64,000 bases of DNA from Bisporella sp. PMI_857 (Eukaryota; Ascomycota; Leotiomycetes; Helotiales; Helotiaceae). The stretch spans positions 1,240,001-1,304,000 of the forward strand of contig JAJSPD010000002.1 in NCBI GenBank assembly GCA_021307315.1, read 5' to 3'. The notes beneath the pieces were generated by a model. It searched no databases. It saw only the letters and a list, made by a program, of their open reading frames with translations, and had not been told where the DNA came from. Position 1 is the stretch's first letter, and the number at the start of each line of letters is the position of its first letter. The position numbers and the translations under genes are program-made. Shown here piece by piece: positions 1 through 11,129 of this stretch.

Positions 1-60
1 AGTTAGTATAGTAGTAGTTGTAATAGTAGTTGTAGTAGTTGTAGTAGTACTGGAGTAGTT
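1..60. repeat. TAG/TTG-rich degenerate trinucleotide tract
   Basis: The first 60 bases are almost entirely imperfect TAG, TTG and TAA triplets. The tract is cut by the window edge, so its full length is unknown. On the minus strand one frame reads as a threonine-rich stretch without a stop. It could therefore be the edge of a Thr-rich coding region, but nothing further upstream on that strand supports a gene. Confidence 0.5.
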
Positions 61-3000
61 ACTGTGGCCTCCTTGATAGTGGATGATGGACACCTTTACT
101 TTCCTGGCTTGTGTGTGAGAGAGAGAGAGCGCGAGAAGAAGGAAGGGGGGCCAGGCATTAGGCCAACAGATAGACTGAATTGTGGAAGCCCGGGCACAGG
201 AGTGATCCCCTCTAAGGAGGAGAAGGAGGAGATTAAGTTTGGTAACACTGGAGCCTCTCCATCCAGCATCAGCCGCTCTTTATCATTGGATGTTAACTAC
301 TACGGAGAGGGCCCAATCCCACCGTTTGATTGCTAGGGGGGGTTTGCTACAGGGGGAGTGATGAGGGGCCTTCAGGCTGCGCCTCATTCAATGGCGGGAG
401 GAGGCTCTCCAGGGCTCCAGGGATCTACAGTGAGTACTGTAGCAAAGCCAGACTGTGGTGTGAACACGGCAGAACTAATAGTATCGCCTCGTAGTTCACC
501 CTGCATGTCCACACCGTATCACCATCTAAATCAACACCATCTATTTGCAACTACCCATGAAAAAAAAAAATTGGCCAACCCCCTCCCCCCCCTTTCCTTC
601 AAGTCCCGAGTACGTGGAGGCAGAATTCAATTGTCTGCCAACTGATCATACAATGAGCCAGCCAGTAGCATCAAGGATGACAGTTTACACATACCCCGTA
701 CAGTTCAGCAGCGCAGCAGAGCCCAACGAAGTATAGTCAAGTCATCCGTTCACATAACACACAGCCAAAACAGCCGCACTTCCCCCTCCATATTCACCAC
801 CACTATGGCTAGCATTTTTTAAGCAATAATATCGCCTGTCCAATGAACGTGTGATGCCCAGCATGCGGCGCATGCATTGTTGAATGAATCGGTGCATCCA
901 TCCATCGTAAGTTGCAATGTCCCAAAGGAAAACCACGCAACACCGACACTTTACACTTTCGGGTAATGCTGTCAGCAGTGACTATTGCTCTCATCCTTCT
1001 TCCTTTTCCAGCCCTACCTACCTGCTGTCATCCTTGCGGCGTCGGAAATAATTCAGCAGGAAGACATGTGGTTGGGTTGATTTTCTTCTTTTTTTTCCTG
1101 TTCCAGCCGCAATGACTATCTACCAGCCAAAGCCCGAACGATAGCCAGCCTCAAAATTCCGTCACCGTGCCAGCTTCCGCGTGCGTGTCCGAATCAGCAA
1201 CGAGATCTTTAAATTTCTCACCCAACCGCCGCCCAATCAGAGTTGCATACGACTTGATTAGGCTCAAGCTGTCGCCGCATCGTTAGGAAAGCTTTGAGGC
1301 GTGGAGCCGCATCTGCAAGATCATAATTCGACCGTATCGAAGTCGCTAGTCCCAAAACCGCTGCCACCCGGGCGAATGCTCAATTTCCTTGCATCTGGTG
1401 ACCTTTTTTACCACGACACACAAATCGTAGAACCGGAGGGTAATCTGCCTGCACAAAGTATTTGTCGCGGGACAAGATATCTTGTTGAAACCTCAGTCGT
1501 CGAGATATCATCATTCCGAGGTACAGTAGTATCAAGTGCCAACACCTTCAGACGTGCGGTGATCATAGCAATGATAGGGATCCCAAGACCGACAGAAATG
1601 CTGCCTGGCAATAGAGATCGCTCCAGAGAGCTGGGTATTATGGAGAATTGAACGGGTATAATCGGTTTGTATTGCATGAAAAGATGCCTCAAAAAGCAAG
1701 AGCTGGATACAAGCAGCCTTGATGCGTAATTTGCCCTACATCGTCCCCGTGACTTCCCCGTGATTCACTATCATATGTCTTTTTCTCCACTCTACTTACA
1801 AGTGCGGCTATTTGATGATTGCTTTCTTGGTCTAGAATTAGAATCCTCGGGCATTTATTCTATTTAACAACCGTTTGCTGGAACATGAAACGCGTGTACA
1901 ATGTAAGCACTATGCTAGCTCCACGTGATAATCTCTTCTCCTTGTGCCGGAGTTATCCCAGTTTATGGTTACACAGCGATGGGACTTACACACCTCATCT
2001 TGCTTATCATTCTGAACCTTGTACCTTGTCGAGGATCCAGCGGGAGTACCCTATGCCACCGAGAGGCTCAGCTTCGTCTCCATATCACAAAAGGAAGTGA
2101 GCCTCGTAAGTGGAAGTAAGTGATATATATCTTTTTTTTTGCGAAGCATCGCTTAGGCTCTGGCCTAAAATTGCTGGTTTGGAATATACGGCTGTAGCAC
2201 GACAATCAAAGCCCAGGAAATATACTACCAACTGAATCTGACCTGCATCAACAGCCTCGGGAATACAGGATGAGTTGAGGCATCAGCCCCAACGTGCAGC
2301 CTTACTGGCTTACTAAAATGTATGACCCCTTCTGGAGCATTACCAAGATTCAACGTATAATTAGACCTATTTACTCGGAACGTGCAGTTTGAGCACTTCC
2401 CTGGAAAAGACACGCGGACAGCATCAGTTCCGGACCTGCCCCAGCGAATGGGGACCTTACATGTTCCAGAGGCATACGTGCAAACTATGCAATATCCATT
2501 TTTTTTCATCATCTCTATATCTAGGCAGCAAAGTAAGTGTACCTGATACGCAGGACAACAGTACCTACAGCTACAAGACAAGTCATTCCCCCCCCCCCCC
2601 CCAAAAAAAGGATGAACCGGCCAACAAAATTGCCCCATCCTCCTGGATACACAGCTACACGATAATTCTGTCCGACCATCCGGCACCCACAAGAGAAATG
2701 ATCCGAAAAAAACCCCAGTGTTTCATGTCAACGCATGTCCGCACCAATAGATAGATATCTTCTTCGAGCTCCAGGACCACCAAAACAGGTAAGCAGCCTC
2801 ACCCTTACACGCCCACGACAAAGCCGAGGGAAGATCATCATCCCCTCCCCCCCCTCCTTTGACGCCGGAGCAAGAAACAAAATTTTTACGGTTTTTATAC
2901 TTTCTTCCTGTCGTCGTACGAATAGATGGTCAGGATAGATACGGCTGCGCCAATGTTTTACATGAAAGAGCCGAAAGTCAAACATGCATGTGCATGTATT

Positions 3001-3417
3001 GGATGCCACACCATCCCGAATAACCCAGTAAACAAGGATATCGAGACTTTTTTTTTTCCGAGCAAAACGACGGGATTGGCATATCAACCCGAAAACGGAA
3101 TAGGTAGGTTGAGACGCAATATCAGGATGAAGGAACGTTGTTCGCCTTCCTCTTGATGTGATGAAGGATATGGTTCGGGGACGACGCTTGATTGTGAAGA
3201 TATGGGCTGGAATTTTGTCAGACTAGCGGGTTGGAAATTCCAAAGACGTAGAAAATCTGAAACAATAGCTGCAAGCATTTTATGCGGACTTGTACTGTAT
3301 GGTCCTTTCATATATGTATAACTATCTCAGGCAAATCACCTACAATGCCTCTAAGCGCCAATCCTATGCTCCTCCAGAAAGACTTCCCAAAACTGAATCT
3401 TGACTGAAAAATAACCC
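1..3417. other. intergenic, no gene recognised
   Basis: No frame in this stretch has a recognisable domain, a convincing start, or introns joining to a family. It opens with a TAG/TTG-rich low-complexity tract (1-60) and a short GA run near 116-129. It also holds a C15-A7 homopolymer junction near 2588-2609. The longest open frames (about 155 codons at 2225-2692 on minus, about 116 codons near 1301-1651 on plus) are overlapped by equally long frames on the other strand and look like chance. A gene with many very short exons cannot be excluded. Confidence 0.5.
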
Positions 3418-4820
3418 TTATTGATGCTCGATTGGCTGCTCCTCTAGTAATTCCTCTCTCTCGTCTCCCACAATACACGCTCGCAATGGGGGTCGCACAA
3501 GGCCGTTGAAAAGGAAAGTTCCGTAGACCAAGAGCGCGAAACCGAGGACCTGGAGCCACTTGAAGGTTTCCCAACCGAGGAAGAGGGAGACGATCCAGAT
3601 GAAGAGCGTTCTGCAGGTGTCGATTGTCGAGCGGGATGTTGCGGATACGGTGCGAGTTACAGAGAGGCCGAAGAAGTTGAATCCTCTATACCCAGATATT
3701 AGTTTGTATGCTTGAAATTATGGGGAGGGAGGGGTTGAGTAAGTGATAGAGGCATACCCAATACTAAACATAATCGCAATACTCGAGACCCCAATCGCTC
3801 TATAATGCGTGATCTCCTTCCACCCTTCCACCAGATCAAAATATCCATACCTCCCACTTGGTGTCCTCCCGATCGCGGCGTGCAGGATCAACATGCCTAT
3901 CACCGTGACTGAGAAGCCGAAGACGCCTTCCCAGCCTACCACCTTCAGTGGTTCAAGCGCGTACTTCTCAAGGATAAATTCCTCGAGCACGAACTGGCTG
4001 GCTGTGAAGATCTGCGCACCGGCAATCAACAGAATTCCAATGATTGTCCGCAACGCCTCTGGACTTCGTGCTTTGTTGCTTGCCGTAATGGCGGCGTCGC
4101 GGATGAGTAACATCGCGGCGGAGGCGGAGGTGGGTACCGCCTTGTGGTCTTTGTATATCGCTCCTGCGAGACCAACGATAGCGACGCCGATTACGACGGT
4201 CGCCAGCGCGAACCATTGATAGAAATGTAGTCTCCTCTTTAAGAAGAGCACGCTGAAGAGCCCGACAAAGAGGACTAAGGCACCCCGTGTCATCTGGTAG
4301 ATACTCGCTACCACGAAAAGCAGACCGACATTCATGAGCGTTGTTCCGCAGATGTCGCAAATTGCCGGCAGTGCTAGCAAGAGAATTTTCCATCCTTTCA
4401 ATGGTATACGGTCTTCCTTGACAACTAGAGCGGCCGTGGCCGGGTTTATAGGCGTATGTGAGCGGACGGACGATGCGTCGTCGGACTCGGGATCCACGCT
4501 GTTCACGGGCTTATAACCTTGATCTTTGCTAAAGTAACGGCGGAATAGCGAGATGAGCCCTACGATGATCCAGCACCCGGATTCGCCGACGAACATCTGT
4601 GCTGTTTGGATAACGGGCTGCTCGAAGTGCCGTCTATCTTTGGGGTTTGGAGCGTCACAGTCGCGCACGCATATATTGTCCTGCGGGTATGTTAGAGAGT
4701 GGAAGGAGGAGGAGAAGGACAAGGCAAATGACTGACTTGATACTTCGTAAGAAGCGTATTGCAGACACCCGTCACCAGCATCATGGTGACGAGGAAGGGG
4801 ATGACGGCCTTGACCGCCAT
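3418..4820 (-). CDS. SLC35F6-like drug/metabolite-transporter superfamily membrane protein
   Basis: Three exons (4737-4820, 3758-4680, 3418-3685) join in frame to about 424 residues. Introns are 56 and 72 bp with GT...AG ends. The start gives an N-terminal membrane helix (LVTMMLVTGVCNTL) followed by a DNICVRDC segment and a helix containing MFVGESGCW. That matches the opening of the SLC35F6/nucleotide-sugar-transporter-like family, and the longer upstream reading frame does not. Roughly ten hydrophobic segments follow, with typical paired EamA-like halves (MTRGALVLFVGLFSVLF and SRSTIDTCRTLFIW). The C-terminal tail is short and acidic. Family members lie in endomembranes or lysosome/vacuole-type membranes; the substrate here is unknown. 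An alternative family label (SLC35F general) is possible, but membrane topology and family are well supported. Confidence 0.87.
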
Positions 4821-5634
4821 GATGGCTGGTCAAGTAGGTATCTCTTAGGAGTCTATGTAATTGTAAGTCATGTATAGATACACGACAGAGTCCACAATAG
4901 TTCTCAAGCGACAATCGGTTGCGCTGAAGTGTTGTTACAGAACGGTGAGCATGAAGCTGTTCAAAGCTGGTAAGTCGGCCTTTGTTGTGAGGCTTGCCGA
5001 GACCACCCTTCACAGCCGTGCGCTAAATTTAAGTTCTTCCTTTGAGGCTGGTGTCTGAGCCTCAAAACCAACATCAAGAGTAGGAAAGCATATACTTATG
5101 TTCTGGAGATTCGGAATGAGAAACGAGCTTTGATTACGTTCGAGAAGGAAAGGCTCCATTATTTGATTGATGGGCTAGGTCTTAGTTGGTTTCGCTGACT
5201 CGTGATAATGGTCAAATGACATTTTAACATGGTATGACTACCTAGATAGCTTCGGATGTTCAGAAGAACATCAACGCGAGAATATATATTTGGTTAACTT
5301 GCAGATAGCGCTTAATGTTGTGCATATGATTTATGATTCCCATGTATGAAGGTCGATGGGCTTTACGTTGATTCTGAGCCTCGCTACCCCTTATTGCCTA
5401 CCTATTTAGGAAATTTACAGAAAGGCGGCTTTGAAATGAAAAGGAAGACTGGTGTTACTATGAGCTAGGCTGTGACATATGTACTGGCTAGATAATTACA
5501 AGTATTCATAACTTATTTTCAACGCAACTCCTCCTTCAAATGCTAGAACGCATGTTAAGACTAAAAGATCAAGCTCATTTCACTAGTGAAGTAGCATCAC
5601 CTTCCAATGCCTTTCCATCTGCTCGTACTGGCTC
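4821..5634. other. intergenic between two minus-strand genes
   Basis: This stretch holds the promoter and 5' leader of the SLC35F6-like gene on its left side and the 3' flank of the DUF2985 gene on its right. The reading frame of the left gene stays open upstream to 5013. The family-matching start at 4820 and the splice pattern make that extension unlikely to be translated. I see no other gene or structured RNA. Confidence 0.5.
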
Positions 5635-7146
5635 TTAGGCTGTCCCTCCGGCAATATTATTCTTCCTCCTGAAGAACCCTGAATCTGTACTTTTTTCTTT
5701 GGGCTCTTTCGGTTTTTCTCCTTTAATGTTATTCCAATGCGTGATGCCCAACTCATTATCCCTTTTGAGTCTCTCCTGATCCTCCTCGCTGACAGGCACA
5801 CCCTCAATCGCTTTGACATGTTTGCCTTCGATAAAGGACATGATACCGCCAGCGGCTGCTACAATACAGGCAAGTGCCACAAATAGTCCAGTGCTCCAGG
5901 ATGGTCGATCGTAGCGATTCAGGCCCCACATGAAGCCCGAGAGAACTGCTTGAAGGAAGGTGTTCCAAACCATTGCCCAGATGACAAAGTCAAGCTTCCA
6001 CAATTTTGTGGGTGGGGCTCTGATTCCAGTCAAAGGCGCATCAGCAGTTTTACTCGGTGGGAATGCGATGCTGGTTTCTGGTACGTTGGCAAGTTCGGCT
6101 TCGATATTGGATGGGCCAATACGGATTGGTAACTGCTCGGACCCTGCAAGCCTGAACCAGCCGCGGTTGATACCTGCTAATCTTCGAAGTCCTATGTCCT
6201 TTTTTTGAATTCGGTATTGAAGCAAGTAGTAGAGATCACGAAATCTCCAAGGTATAGTTCCAAAGCCAGTTACGCAAAAGAGTGCATTAAGAATCTGAGA
6301 ATCGATTTCAATCCATATTCGCCGAGGACTGTTAATATCATTGCACGTTGGTTTGCACATCGCTGGCGAGGCGTTACATAGCAGTAAGAACAACATTCCG
6401 CCCCAGGCCACAATGTTGAGCCCATAAATGACGACCAAAAACCCGACTGGCGTAATAAAGAATTTCCAAGAAGCGATTAGGAAGATCTTAGTGGACTCGC
6501 CCCAGGTATGCTTAGGAGGAAATTGGTATCCGTTCTCGAAAGGAGTGGTTCTAGCCTCTAGCTTGTAGCCCTTGGCTGTATCCGTAGTCGTGTCATGCTT
6601 GGTGCTCCCTCCACTCGTTATGCTTTCTATAGTCTCGTCATTTGTGCCCTTTGCACCAGAGGTGGTATCTGAATTCGCATGTTCTTCATCGACCTCCGGC
6701 ACAATTTCATGGCGCACATTTGTATGGCTCTGAAGGGGCGCTTCTCCCTGCGAACTTTGCCCTCTCGAAAGACTCGCTCTGCGCTCCTTTTCTATAACCT
6801 GTCCCTCCCCCGACCACCCATCACTACTATAACTTCCTCTCCTTATATCAGCCATTGATGGCATAGCATTGGCTATCTGACCAGTCGCTACCGAGAATCC
6901 GGGTGGCGGCGCAGACTGTTGGAAGCTATCTGACACCGCTCGAAGCCGAGTCTTTAGAGTTGACGTACTCGACGTGCCCCTATTTCGAGTTGCATTGTTA
7001 AGAGATCCGTGTGGGCTGGATAGCGACGATGGCTCATTTAGAGCCGGGAATGGAGTCGCCGAGCCAGGCTGTTGGGCTCCAATACCTGGAGCTTCATTAT
7101 TCAGGTCATGGCTCGCTGCGGGAGGAGAATCTCCTTGCATGGCCAT
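5635..7146 (-). CDS. DUF2985-family fungal membrane protein
   Basis: This is a single exon of 503 residues. The first 200 or so residues are Ser/Thr/Gly-rich and probably disordered. A membrane segment follows near residues 225-255 (FFITPVGFLVVIYGLNIV), then a conserved block (IWIEIDSQILNALFCVTG, then IPWRFRDLYYLLQYR). Two further hydrophobic segments flank the NRYDRPSWSTG motif near residues 415-430, which is typical of DUF2985. The C-terminus is charged (KGEKPKEPKEKS). Proteins of this family are sometimes labelled alpha-L-rhamnosidase C in databases, but nothing here resembles a glycosidase catalytic domain. The function is unknown. The gene is divergent from the Sen15 gene, with 394 bp between the two starts, so the two may share a promoter. 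Confidence 0.85.
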   Translation of the reverse strand: MAMQGDSPPAASHDLNNEAPGIGAQQPGSATPFPALNEPSSLSSPHGSLNNATRNRGTSSTSTLKTRLRAVSDSFQQSAPPPGFSVATGQIANAMPSMADIRRGSYSSDGWSGEGQVIEKERRASLSRGQSSQGEAPLQSHTNVRHEIVPEVDEEHANSDTTSGAKGTNDETIESITSGGSTKHDTTTDTAKGYKLEARTTPFENGYQFPPKHTWGESTKIFLIASWKFFITPVGFLVVIYGLNIVAWGGMLFLLLCNASPAMCKPTCNDINSPRRIWIEIDSQILNALFCVTGFGTIPWRFRDLYYLLQYRIQKKDIGLRRLAGINRGWFRLAGSEQLPIRIGPSNIEAELANVPETSIAFPPSKTADAPLTGIRAPPTKLWKLDFVIWAMVWNTFLQAVLSGFMWGLNRYDRPSWSTGLFVALACIVAAAGGIMSFIEGKHVKAIEGVPVSEEDQERLKRDNELGITHWNNIKGEKPKEPKEKSTDSGFFRRKNNIAGGTA

Positions 7147-7540
7147 ACTGAGTCAAAAATGATATAGTAGTTTTTGGTTTGGAATAGAACGTTTTAGCTG
7201 AAAGGTATGCCTATTGCAACAGAGTGATAACCAAAAAAATTATTAAGGTCTTGGTAGTACTGAGCGAAAAGAAAAGTAAGAGGCATGGAGCTAAGATAGA
7301 CTATGAGAAACGTAGAAGTAGGTTAATACACATCCGTACGCCAACGTTTCCGACCTTCACCTTCCCTGTACATTCGTCTGATCAGATTGGCTTAAGGGCC
7401 GCCAAGGCCCTATGCTATCCGAGATGTGCCCCGAAAAGATATAGTTATCCGAGCGTCCAAAAGTTTATTTTGGCCCCAAACTTCGCAAACGTCGCCAAAC
7501 TTGAATTCAAATACGAAGGCTTCAAGAACCACTTGGAAAC
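7147..7540. promoter_or_regulatory. divergent intergenic region of DUF2985 and Sen15 genes
   Basis: These 394 bp separate two start codons pointing away from each other, so both promoters must lie here or overlap. An open frame crosses it in the plus direction (7224-7622), but it is out of frame with Sen15 and has no recognisable product. No specific factor site is claimed. Confidence 0.5.
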
Positions 7541-8113
7541 ATGGAACCGTCTGCGGTATCTAGCGATCTGGCTCCGTACTCAGCCATACAGGAACAGATC
7601 AACGCATCAGCCTCAAGAGTAAAAGATTCACAGCACGAACCGCACCTACACCACCTAGCCGAAGTCGTGCGGCACAACTTGCAGTATCAGCATGCTTGGT
7701 CATCATTGTGCATTCATACACGCTCGAATAGGAACAAGGTACTCCCACGACCCATGGTGTCAGGATTACCGCCCCGACGAGTTTATATCCATCCAGATGA
7801 GCAAGTAGAGATCCTTAAAGCCGAGCACGAGACCGGAGATACCATCAAACAGGTGCCAGAGCTGGAATGGGTTCTACCAACGCACTGGGAAGAAAAGTGG
7901 AGTATCGCAAGATTCTCTGAAGTCTTTGATGCCATTGAAGTTGTCCCGCCAAGTAGGAATGAACAGCTAGATAAGGAGGAAGAGTCTGGCGTTGGGCATC
8001 AGTGGCGAGGTGAAAACAGACAGAAGAGGTTGTTTCTTTCTACGGTGCATGATGACAGCACTGTTGTCTACTATATTATGCACGATGGGCTCGCCAAACC
8101 TAGACAGAATTGA
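7541..8113 (+). CDS. SEN15: tRNA-splicing endonuclease subunit Sen15
   Basis: This is a single exon of 190 residues. Sen15 is a non-catalytic subunit of the heterotetrameric tRNA intron endonuclease (Sen2-Sen34-Sen15-Sen54) and pairs with Sen34. The N-terminal part contains HLAEVVRHNLQYQHAWSSL. Next comes GLPPRRVYIHPDEQ, then the Sen15 core EWVLPTHWEEKWSIARFSEVFD, given here in shorthand as WVLPTH...ARFSEVFDAI. The C-terminus is VHDDSTVVYYIMHDGLAKPRQ, again a family hallmark (TVHDDSTVVYYI). The start at 7541 gives a family-typical short N-terminus. The gene converges on the alcohol dehydrogenase gene, with only 217 bp between the two stop codons. Confidence 0.88.
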   Translation: MEPSAVSSDLAPYSAIQEQINASASRVKDSQHEPHLHHLAEVVRHNLQYQHAWSSLCIHTRSNRNKVLPRPMVSGLPPRRVYIHPDEQVEILKAEHETGDTIKQVPELEWVLPTHWEEKWSIARFSEVFDAIEVVPPSRNEQLDKEEESGVGHQWRGENRQKRLFLSTVHDDSTVVYYIMHDGLAKPRQN

Positions 8114-8330
8114 TGCATAAATCTATTCCAATTCTGAGGTACATCGCTCGCATATACTTTGCAGAGAAATCCAAGTTCTCGCTGATCACTTCCAATGCAC
8201 GATGATTTGTAACTTCAACTTGAAGCGTTGGGTATGAAGAGTCGCTCTGGGGTTTCTGACGATGTATAAACGATTTTGATAGATTGAAAATCAACCTTGA
8301 GGGGCACCGGAGGGACATTGTTTCATTCGA

Positions 8331-10039
8331 CTATGCTTTGATCTTGAATATTACTTTCTGGGCTTGCATATTGTTGAAAATCTCATAGCCTTCCACGGCG
8401 TCTTCAAGAGGCAAGACTTTATCAAACATAAAACTAGCCTGGTTAGTAATTCCCTACGACAATAATATGCGAAAATAAACTTACTCAAGTAGATCTTGTT
8501 TCTTTTCAAGAAGCTTTAGCGCATCTGGAAACACTGCTCGAACGGGGCATCTGCCCATCTGTAGTCTCAAATTCTTCCCATAAGCTTCATTCCCATTCCA
8601 CGGAATCTGAAATCCATTAGTTCTGACTATGGGGTATGGCTGAAAGAACTTACCTCTGCGTTATGTACTCCGATTGAGCTGATAATTCCCCAAGGGCGGA
8701 TAAGATCAAAAGCAGTTCTCAGCGCAGGACTCAATCCAACAACCTCGATCACAACATCTGCTCCTCTTCCATCCGTGACCTCTTTTATCCTCTTCTGCAT
8801 TCCTTCTTTATCTTTCAGGAAGTTTAAGGGCTCAGCTCCCAGCTTTTGTGCGAGTTCTAATCTGCTGTCGACGCTGTCGATTGCGAATAGGTGTTTCGGT
8901 TTGTAGTCAAGGGCTGCAATTATCGCGCATAGACCTACGGGACCACAGCCTACTACTACAGCTGTTGACTCTGAACTTTGCTCTGGCGTGAGAAGTCTAT
9001 GTTTATGTCAGAGCCAAAGTCATCCATTGTAACCGTCTTGAGGGACAGGACCCTGAAACACATACTTGAATGCGTTGGTCGCGCCAAAATACCCAGTGGG
9101 AAATATATCAGCCATCAAGACCCTATCGTTTTATTAGTGTTACCCCGAATTTCCTGATCTCCTTGAAACTCACAGAGCGTTATCCTTGACTTGCGGTGGT
9201 GCTTTCACTGCAAGGTATCATTAACCAATACATATTTCCTATCAGCATCCATATTTCTGTTCAGAAATCGCCATCCAAACTAGTGCCAGAAACAGACCTA
9301 CCAACCGTGCCATCCGCCAAAGGAACCCTCACATACTCCGCCTCTGCCTCCAATTAGTCTGCATTCCCTACTCTCTCAAAGAGAAATACTTACGGGCGCC
9401 ATCTAACTTCTCACTTCCAAAAAGCAGGCTCTTCACACACCTCGAGGTGTATCCGTTTTTGCAGTAGAAGCACTCCGCACTATTCTCATCAGCCTTCTCT
9501 TCGCCTAATATCTCTCTCTTTCCGCGTCCCAAACTATTATTTAATGCTCACCGAGTAGGAAGAAGATAGAGTGAAACATACCAGCTAACAGTAAATGGAC
9601 TAACAACCTTATCCCCGACCCTCACAGTTTTCACCGCAGTCCCAGCGTCATGCACAATACCTGTGAACTCATGGCCCATCACGAACCCCGTCGGGCTCTT
9701 TTCATTCCATCAGTCTCATTCTTTACCATCGTTCAACTGAGCTCCCCAGAGGAAAGGGATAGAACATACAGGTTGGTGACCTCTAAAAACATGGAGCTCG
9801 GAACCACAGAGTGCTGTCAGTGTCACTTTGACTTTAGACCACCATCAGCAAGTCGTCCTTATACATTGCATGTCCTTTAATATATCGATATACGGATAAC
9901 CCGTGCATCGGCTAGGCACAAAAATAGTCTTCTTGCACATACCAATGATGTCAGTCTCTGCTTGTAGAGTTGGGATGGGACGATCCTGCAAAGAGACTTT
10001 TCCTGGTCCGTCGAATATTACCGCTTTCATGGTCGCCAT
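8331..10039 (-). CDS. zinc-dependent alcohol dehydrogenase (MDR superfamily, FDH-like)
   Basis: Ten exons join in frame to about 353 residues: 9943-10039, 9770-9831, 9582-9697, 9394-9479, 9302-9343, 9174-9207, 9066-9122, 8654-8996, 8485-8606 and 8331-8433. The N-terminus MKAVIFDGPGKV opens the GroES-like domain. ALCGSELHVFRG supplies the catalytic-zinc cysteine and GHEFTG the GHE motif. The CAECFYCKNGYTSRC segment carries the four structural-zinc cysteines. The Rossmann half has VVVGCGPVGL, an NAD(P)-binding glycine motif, with an acidic residue at the end of the following strand (LFAIDSVDS) that suggests NAD preference. The substrate is unknown. Formaldehyde-dehydrogenase-like or polyol members of the family are the closest in style. 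Introns 1 and 2 end in AAG rather than CAG/TAG. A second in-frame ATG lies three codons downstream. Confidence 0.88.
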
Positions 10040-10657
10040 CTTGAGTATGCACAGAGTGGGTTGAGATATTTGAACAAGGGTAAAGGAGAAGAGGTCAGGA
10101 AATATGTTCTATATGAAGCTTGGCTTGATGGTGGGGTGATTGCGGGGTTGATTTGATGACTTAAGAGTCGATTACAGGAAACAAATGCTGATGAGCTTGG
10201 GAAGATGTTGATCTGGTGATGATGCTGAAATCTTGAGATGACGCTTGGAAAGTCACAAATGAGGAGACGTTTATCTTTAGAAGGTTAGGAAAATGCATTT
10301 CGTTCTTTGATGCTGAGTATATACCTCGGCCTGAGATTAGTGTTATCTCACATACAGCCGGGTCACCCTGTGCAAGGAGGGATAGCGCGAATCATCCACG
10401 ATATCGAGAGGAGAAATGCCTTATTCATTCCAAGAGAATCTCGTCTAGAAGTCGATCCCAATCTCTGCGCGTAATCATCGCAATCCTCAGTTCCGAAAAC
10501 CGTCGCTCCATGTATGCTATCCCATCCAAGTCCCATCCCATGAACTCCTCCGCAGAAATATCCCAAAAACACCCGCAATATTAACAATCCCTTGCGAACC
10601 CATGATCCTCCGCTATCACCTATTTCCACGCTCCCTTCCCATCATTCCACGTATACC
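10040..10657. other. intergenic between alcohol dehydrogenase start and Yippee gene stop
   Basis: This stretch contains the alcohol dehydrogenase promoter on the left and the 3' flank of the Yippee gene on the right. Short open frames occur on both strands near 10363-10629, but none is recognisable. No RNA gene was seen. Confidence 0.45.
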
Positions 10658-11129
10658 TCAAGTAACCTTACACAGCAACTCGGCCTCCAAGATAAACTTT
10701 CCCTCCTTATATTTCTCGCTGGCCTCGTATGCCTTATCATATTTCCAGCCCACGGTCTCCTTGCACTGTCTACATGATATGTCTCGCACGACATGTCTGC
10801 CCGTAGTCATATTTCGTTCTGAGGCTTCGCCTTCGGTGACGTTGACGACGCTGCCGAAGAGGTAAGCTTTGCCGTGTTGACCGCGAAAGTTCTACCAGCG
10901 TTAGCAAGCGCCTAGGTATAAGCAAATAGAAACCATAACGTTAGATGAGGAGAGGGATAAGAAAAAAAAAGGAGGTGTCAGGACTTGTGGAGAGGGGAGG
11001 GAGAAGGAGACAGCGAGGTAGGAAACGTACTCGAGAGATGATGTCTTCGTGGTTGCTGAGATGGGCTTTGCAGTTCTTGCAGCCGTAGATCTCGGCGCTG
11101 TTCAGATACACATTGTATGCGAGACCCAT
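10658..11129 (-). CDS. Yippee-like zinc protein (Moh1 family)
   Basis: Two exons (11031-11129 and 10658-10891) with a 139-bp intron encode 110 residues. The zinc motif is complete: CKNC in exon 1 and CRQC in exon 2, exactly 52 residues apart, which is the CX2C-X52-CX2C signature of Yippee proteins. Other family marks are VYLNSAEIYGC at the start, HLSNHEDIIS, RGQHGKAYLFGSVVNV across the splice junction, and GWKYDKAYE near the end. Yippee/Moh1 proteins have a beta-tent zinc fold. In fungi, Moh1 has been linked to the GID ubiquitin ligase complex and to stationary-phase behaviour. That link comes from family knowledge and is not visible here. The length is typical. Confidence 0.93.

Noticed and set aside
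1301..1692. Overlapping plus (116 codons) and minus (94 codons) frames near the left edge
   Set aside because: Neither has a recognisable motif or codon bias, and they are mutual shadows in noncoding sequence.
4821..5013. N-terminal extension of the SLC35F6-like frame to the ATG at 5013
   Set aside because: The family-typical N-terminal helix begins in another frame at 4820 and splices into the main exon. The extended frame reads through the 56-bp intron and gives no family match.
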